Origin: Manduca sexta
Lineage: Eukaryota; Arthropoda; Insecta; Lepidoptera; Sphingidae
Reading direction: 5' to 3'
Assembly (NCBI RefSeq): GCF_014839805.1
Contig: NC_051141.1
Location: forward strand, 6,518,777-6,582,776
DNA length: 64,000 bases
Part shown: piece after piece, positions 58,801 through 64,000 of the stretch
Layout: each line of letters opens with the position of its first letter
Numbering within the stretch: the first letter of the stretch is position 1
Translations under genes and position numbers: made by a program
The notes under the pieces: model-generated
The model's database searches: none
Told to the model about the DNA's origin: nothing
The model's input: only the letters and a program-made list of their open reading frames with translations

Positions 58801-61796
58801 GCCCCGCAACACTATCGACCGTCTCCATTGTCTTTGCGTAAAGAGGGCGCATGAACGGGGAGCGTGCGCGCGCACCCTGCAACCCCTCTGAGCAAGCGCG
58901 ATGTGTCACTCACAAATACAATATGGCACAACGAATATGATGTATCAGCGGAAATTTCCCTACAAACCATAGCGGAAATGGAAATATATGAATGAATTTT
59001 ATTACATAATAAGTACAAGATATTTCTAATATACTAAACGTAAATCGAGCATGAAATAGTGTCGAACAGTGGTAGTTTAAGTAGGGACGCGTTCCCTGGA
59101 CAAAGTAAGTAAACTTGAAATTTTTTCAACAACCTCACTTAATTTGTTGTGAAAAATTTTATGATTGTTTAGAAATCTTAGAAAACTAAGAAATACACAA
59201 AAAGATTGAATGTTTTTTTGTGAAATAATATATAGGTATATTCGTACATCGATAAATACTCGCAACGTATAGAACATTTTTTTTTTGTTCGGGCAATGGC
59301 GGACGATTACAGTGGAATAAACTCGAACATCTGGAGTTATCTCCCAACTATAAACTTACAAGGCACCTATTGAGCTTTTTTATTTTATAACAGTCGAATG
59401 CTATAGCCATCAAAGTATGATTTTTTTTTTCAAATAACTGCGCAGTTACTGTTGTAGAGTGCCACGGCGGGGCAGTGTCGTATCGACCCAACGATTGATA
59501 GATCAGATATCATTTACCTGCCGTAGCTTGTTCGCCTCTCCTTTATTTCCAAATTGGTATTTTGACGTGCAATATTACTGCGATATCATATTTGTTATTA
59601 TTATTTGTTTTTAAATTAACCGTTGACACCGTAGTATTCATCCTAAGCAAATTATTAAGATAAATTAAATGATGATAGTAATGAAAATAGATGTTGCTGA
59701 GATGATGTTATAGTCGTACAGCTGTACAATCACTACAGGGTTTTATGTTCCGTTGTAGCGGAAAAGGCGGCTTTTCTCGCGAGCTAAGCCACGTACAATA
59801 TAAGTATAAAATGAAAAAATGTAAACGATGAACGAAATAAATATCAATAAAAAGTACTTCACTTTTATTTTACACGTCCTAATGCTATTACCACTACTCT
59901 AAGAAGATTCCTCGCAGCGGCAACATCAATATTTTATCAGAAATATAGTCACGCCCAAGCTATATTCACATTGAACTGGGACGCTTGGCGAAAATATTTT
60001 TTATTTGAAGATAAGTTTTGACACAATGTTGGTAGACGTAAAGATGAGTATAAGGTATCATTTATTAACGCAATGTAAATTACCCTGTATTTTCAAATTA
60101 TTTTTCTGCGCTCCAGATTATAATAACTACATAGACTAGCTACATTGTACCGTTTGGTAGTTTATAGTGTAGATATTTGTCTACAATGAAAAGGTCGGAT
60201 CAACCATATCACTCTTACAGAAAGCTATCGTGAAGTATGTCGCTATTTCATTTGGTATGGTAACACAGGCTTTTCCAATCTAAAACTAGTGTTTTCGAAA
60301 GAATATTGAAACAGCATATGTTGGAAAATGTCATGTGAGCCAAGAAATATGTTGATTTATCGATGCCGTATCCTTTCACTGACTACATTGACCGTAAGAC
60401 CACAAAAACAGCGCAAATTGAGAAACACGGACTACCGTGTTTATTATTTCGCGATGTCTTTGTTTGGAGTCGTGTCTTCCCGCTATTGGATCTGTATTTT
60501 GAGGCATCGACTGTTGTACGTTCGCAAAATTGATGTTATAACACCAATTACATTGTAATGTAATTTCTAAGTGCGTGAATTAATTTGTTATTCTTAATGA
60601 GAAATAAAGTCTTTTAAATACTCAAACTCTCAATCTGTGTATGGTTAGCACCCGAAAGTCCATTTACTCACCAACTTTCCCTAGCACATAGATCTCGTCA
60701 CACTAAAATATTACTTGATAATGTCTTTCACATTGGAATTACCGCATAGCTTTCGTTTCCCTGACATATTGCATGTTAATGTCCTTCAAATTGGAATAAA
60801 ACAGACCTTACATAGTATGAACGGAGAGCAGAAATAGATATTGCCATGATACTTAAACAGACGGACTCTCACAAGAGACCTGTCATCTAATATTTGTACT
60901 AGTGGTTATGTGTGTTTTGAGTAACTACACATAACGCAAAAGCTGGCATTTTGTTGTGGGATTGAGCCAGATGAATAATGGAGTTCCATTTTACGCCTAT
61001 TATGCAAATATCTGCATCGTTGACGCTTATTTGTTTTTCTTAATTATGTCTAATGAGCTCGTTATTGTTCTCTTTTTTTCTTGTTTCACATAAAAGAAAA
61101 ACGATAAAATATTTTTTAATTACTAAACTTTATGCAACTCTGTAGTTTTCTAGTCCCTTTTCAATATTTTTAAAAGATGATCGCGGTGTGAAATTATACA
61201 TTTTATCAAGTCGCTTTAGATTTACAGTTTGTTCTATAATGCAACACTTTAAAATCACTCTTCACTTTTATCTCCTAAATCGCCACATACTCTTCTGTAC
61301 AAACCATGACCTCGACCAAAGCCATACGCTCAGCGCAAACAGTCAACAGGCCATTCGAGTTGAATTAAGAACCATTGAATTTCTACCACAACTACTATTC
61401 AATGGTACTAGCACGGTTGAACGATTTTCGGCCCATAAAGTCCTTACTACAGCTATAAGTGCACTAAAAATCCCATAGCAAAAATCCACTCACCGACATA
61501 ACCAAACTCGCCACTGCAATCACGTATGTTATTAAATCCTGAAATTTTAATATTTTATCAGAAATTTAAAAATCTTACTAATACTTGTTACTGCCGTAAT
61601 TTAAAATTATTTTTGTAATCATCCCATAATTAAAATTAAAACATAGTCAGCCCTCTGACAATAATTGTTACACAAATTGAGTCATCCCTGTGACTTGCAA
61701 CAGTCATCCTCATGATCTTCACACGCGCACACACGTACGTCTGCGACTATTGTGATGATCATCCCTGTGACCAACATACACATATCATCTCAGGGA
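58801..61796. other. DNA upstream of Aplip1, no further gene recognised
   Basis: GC-rich for the first 100 bp, then AT-rich. A moderately GC-rich patch at 59440-59520 (gtgccacggcggggcagtgt) may be a repeat. ORFs at 60328-60558 and 61188-61478 show no family signature. Confidence 0.45.
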
Positions 61797-61932
61797 CTAT
61801 GTCCTCAGAGAGGGTCATCTCACTTACTATGTACTCAGAGGTCATCTCACTTACTATGTACTCAGAGAAGGTCATCCTCACTTACTATGTACTCAGAAAA
61901 TTTCATCCTAGTCACTATGTTGACAGTCATCC
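61797..61932 (+). repeat. Minisatellite, units of 27-31 bp
   Basis: Four full units and one partial, each starting ctatgtactcagag and continuing with ggtcatctcactta, at 61797, 61827, 61854, 61885 and 61915. Units differ by small insertions (aag) and substitutions. Looser gtcatcc motifs extend the array on both sides (61681-61960). Confidence 0.85.
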
Positions 61933-62285
61933 CTTTTTCTAACACATACACACATACGCGTCATCTCTGTAACAAATAAAGTAATTTTTCTACGACTTAA
62001 TGCTAAACAGAATACAATGCAAAAAAGTCTTAACTAAACGGATATCAATGCTGTTGACGATCTGCAGAAATCTTCCCTCGGAGGCGGCTCTAGAACTGCA
62101 CTGCACACCGTCCCACCAAAATTTGATTGCTGTATGTGATTGCAAATCCCTGCAAAAAGAAAAAAAGCAACAGCATTGTATACCTCAGCCATTAGGACCT
62201 TAGATTATGCTGCACTACTCCTATGACTATTGCAGTTATTCTTTTTTACCATCAGTAATAAAGCTACAATGAATATTACTGATTT

Positions 62286-62341
62286 TATAACTCTCTCAAG
62301 ATAATGGTACGGTATAGTACCATTATCTTGAGAGAGTTATA
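62286..62341. repeat. Perfect 25-bp hairpin
   Basis: Arm tataactctctcaagataa + tggtac (62286-62310), loop ggtata, and the exact reverse complement (62317-62341). Directly followed by an aaaat microsatellite (62349-62375). Perfect pairing and lack of bulges are unlike a typical animal microRNA precursor. Confidence 0.9.
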
Positions 62342-62375
62342 TAGAGAGTAAATAAAATAAAATAAAATAAAATAG

Positions 62376-63609
62376 TAAACCCACCGAACGTAACGGCGAT
62401 CACAGTGGCGATATACCTGGCTATTACAGAAATGTATTTAGTACCAATAATTTAAGCGATAACAGCAAGATGCAACAGTATTATACTATAAAAATGTAAA
62501 ATTGAGGCACCGACCATAAACTAGATCGCCAATGTGAACCGATTATAGTCTCGCCATAGACACCTTGTCCACACCTCAGGTCCACATACAGATTATACAG
62601 TAACTAACAGCTACTTATGCCAATAAAATCAAAATTCTAGGTAGTTATCAACTCCACCTTCTTTCAGGAATCATTGAAGTTATTTTTATGTTACCCGCCA
62701 CTACATTTCATACTCATTGTTCTTACAAATTATTCTTTCATGATTCCAAGCTTTGTTCTTTTAATAATCTAGAATTTGTTGGAAATAAAAACCACTGCTC
62801 ATACAAAAAGTGGAGTGTCCTTTAAGTACAAAAATTAAAACACTACGATATGCAGAGATTGCTGCTATGAACTTCTTGGTCATATACCCTACTTGCCAAC
62901 GCAAGTTTGGCGCAAGTCTCTCAAGAACTTCTCTAGACGTCGCTTAGACTTTCCGACGAAGACACCGATACATTGGACATGGTACTTAAACCACAAACAC
63001 CAAAGATTGTTCTCGAAGGTGTATTTCAGTTTGAAGGAACAGATTATTAAAGTTAGATACTGTTCTAAACTCAGTTTAAACTTGCAACTACAAAGTGTAG
63101 CGTCTTGTAGTAGAACAGTAATTGTTTCACTCGGTTGACAGAGTTCGATACTAATTTTCACAGTGCGCGTGGGCTGCACACTGTATGTGTGTATTTTATC
63201 TCACCTACTGTACTTGCTGTAAGTATCTATATAGGCGTTTCCACTCTGATAGCATAAACGCCACCTTCTATAAATAAAGTTAGAAATCCGTGTGGAACAC
63301 AAAACATAGTGAATAGAGGAAATATTTCTTCTGTCCTAAATTGGTGTATTCTGTAATAATATATTTCAGTCTATGATCATTAACGTTAGTATCATAATAA
63401 GTGAGAATATGCAATGTATGAATTTTACATTACATACTTCGATAAAAATTATTGCTAATAGAAATATCTCTAGCACTGGCAAACGAATTGTAGACTCAAG
63501 TCAATTATTATTTAGAGAAAAAATGGATTCACTTTCTAGCGCAAATATATGCTACGATTCGCCAAAGAAAGATTAAAAAAGCTTTTATTTAACAAACACA
63601 CGCCTTTTG
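62376..63609. other. Intergenic, nothing recognised
   Basis: AT-rich; several short ORFs on both strands without family resemblance. Confidence 0.5.
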
Positions 63610-63805
63610 TCCCCGAAGGAAAGCAAAGGCGAATCAGGTGCGCTTACTTTCTGCCATGTGTATTCCATCCTAGGATGTGATAGGGGCGAACCTATTGCCA
63701 CATAGAGCACAAATTCTAGACTACACTAATATTGAGTAGAAAAATCCAATATACTTTGCCTGAACCGGGGGTTATACCTGAGACCTCAATACTGCAGTCG
63801 TAGAA
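63610..63805 (+). repeat. Lepidopteran interspersed repeat fragment
   Basis: Contains gaaagcaaaggcgaatcagg, gatgtgataggggcgaacct, ccaatatactttgcctgaac and gggacct-like cctgagacctcaatactgca, blocks familiar from moth repeats. Non-coding; extent uncertain. Confidence 0.5.
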
Positions 63806-64000
63806 TACAATTACACTGCTACTAGTAGGTTGACCTACTTAATAGGTCGAAACTGGTCGACGATTCCGACTACTTTTTGTATACGTGAGTAAAACCGTGT
63901 TGTTTTTGACTAATTTAATATGTCTCGCGTAAGTTTTAATAATATTAGTCTTATTTAACTTTACTTTTATTAATAAAATGGCGGTCCCAATTTATTTAGG

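Noticed and set aside
60328..60558. 76-codon plus-strand ORF as a small protein gene
   Set aside because: No signal peptide, domain or splice context; not supported.
61188..61478. 96-codon ORF upstream of Aplip1
   Set aside because: No conserved motif, no neighbouring exon in frame, and composition like the surrounding DNA.
62286..62341. A microRNA precursor
   Set aside because: The stem is perfectly paired with no bulges and only 25 bp long, which does not fit Drosha/Dicer substrates well. Kept only as a hairpin.

Overview
This window is eukaryotic nuclear DNA from an insect, almost certainly a moth or butterfly (Lepidoptera). It is AT-rich. It holds two intron-containing genes whose exons translate into well-known insect proteins. 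Most of the rest is intronic or intergenic DNA carrying repeats of types I know from lepidopteran genomes: tRNA-derived SINEs ending in AT-rich triplet tails, 3' ends of LINE-like repeats, and small inverted-repeat DNA elements. There are no operons, CRISPR arrays or prokaryotic signals. The many short ORFs outside the two genes look like chance.

Gene 1, plus strand, 22526-29388: a GABA-gated chloride channel subunit of the RDL (Resistance to dieldrin) type. Nine constitutive or alternative coding positions join in frame from the mature N-terminus to the stop codon (466 residues). The signal-peptide exon was not found. Exon 3 is present twice (23311-23378 and 23616-23683), and the phases make the two copies mutually exclusive. 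The pore-lining M2 segment reads PARVSLGV, with serine where the dieldrin-sensitive channel has alanine. The likeliest reading is a lepidopteran RDL2-type paralogue; the alternative is a resistance allele of RDL1.

Gene 2, minus strand, 58751-51678: a JIP1/Aplip1 scaffold protein (435 residues, eight coding exons, apparently complete). It has an SH3 domain, a PTB domain and the kinesin-binding C-terminal tail. The two genes are tail to tail, separated by about 22 kb without a recognisable gene.

Layout. 1-22500: no intact gene; repeats, a probable Harbinger-type MITE (7749-8268), SINEs, and a lone, broken exon resembling the WD40 protein flare/AIP1/WDR1 (19084-19185, minus strand, internal stop). 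22526-29388: Rdl. 29389-51600: gene desert with repeats, a foldback element (47300-47618), a 19-bp palindrome and a Tc1/mariner-like MITE (50958-51159). 51601-58800: Aplip1/JIP1, with repeats in its introns. 58801-64000: upstream DNA with a short minisatellite and a perfect 25-bp hairpin.

I found no wholly new biological system. The points most worth checking are the M2 serine, the duplicated exon 3 with no partner for exon 6, and the orphan WDR1-like exon.
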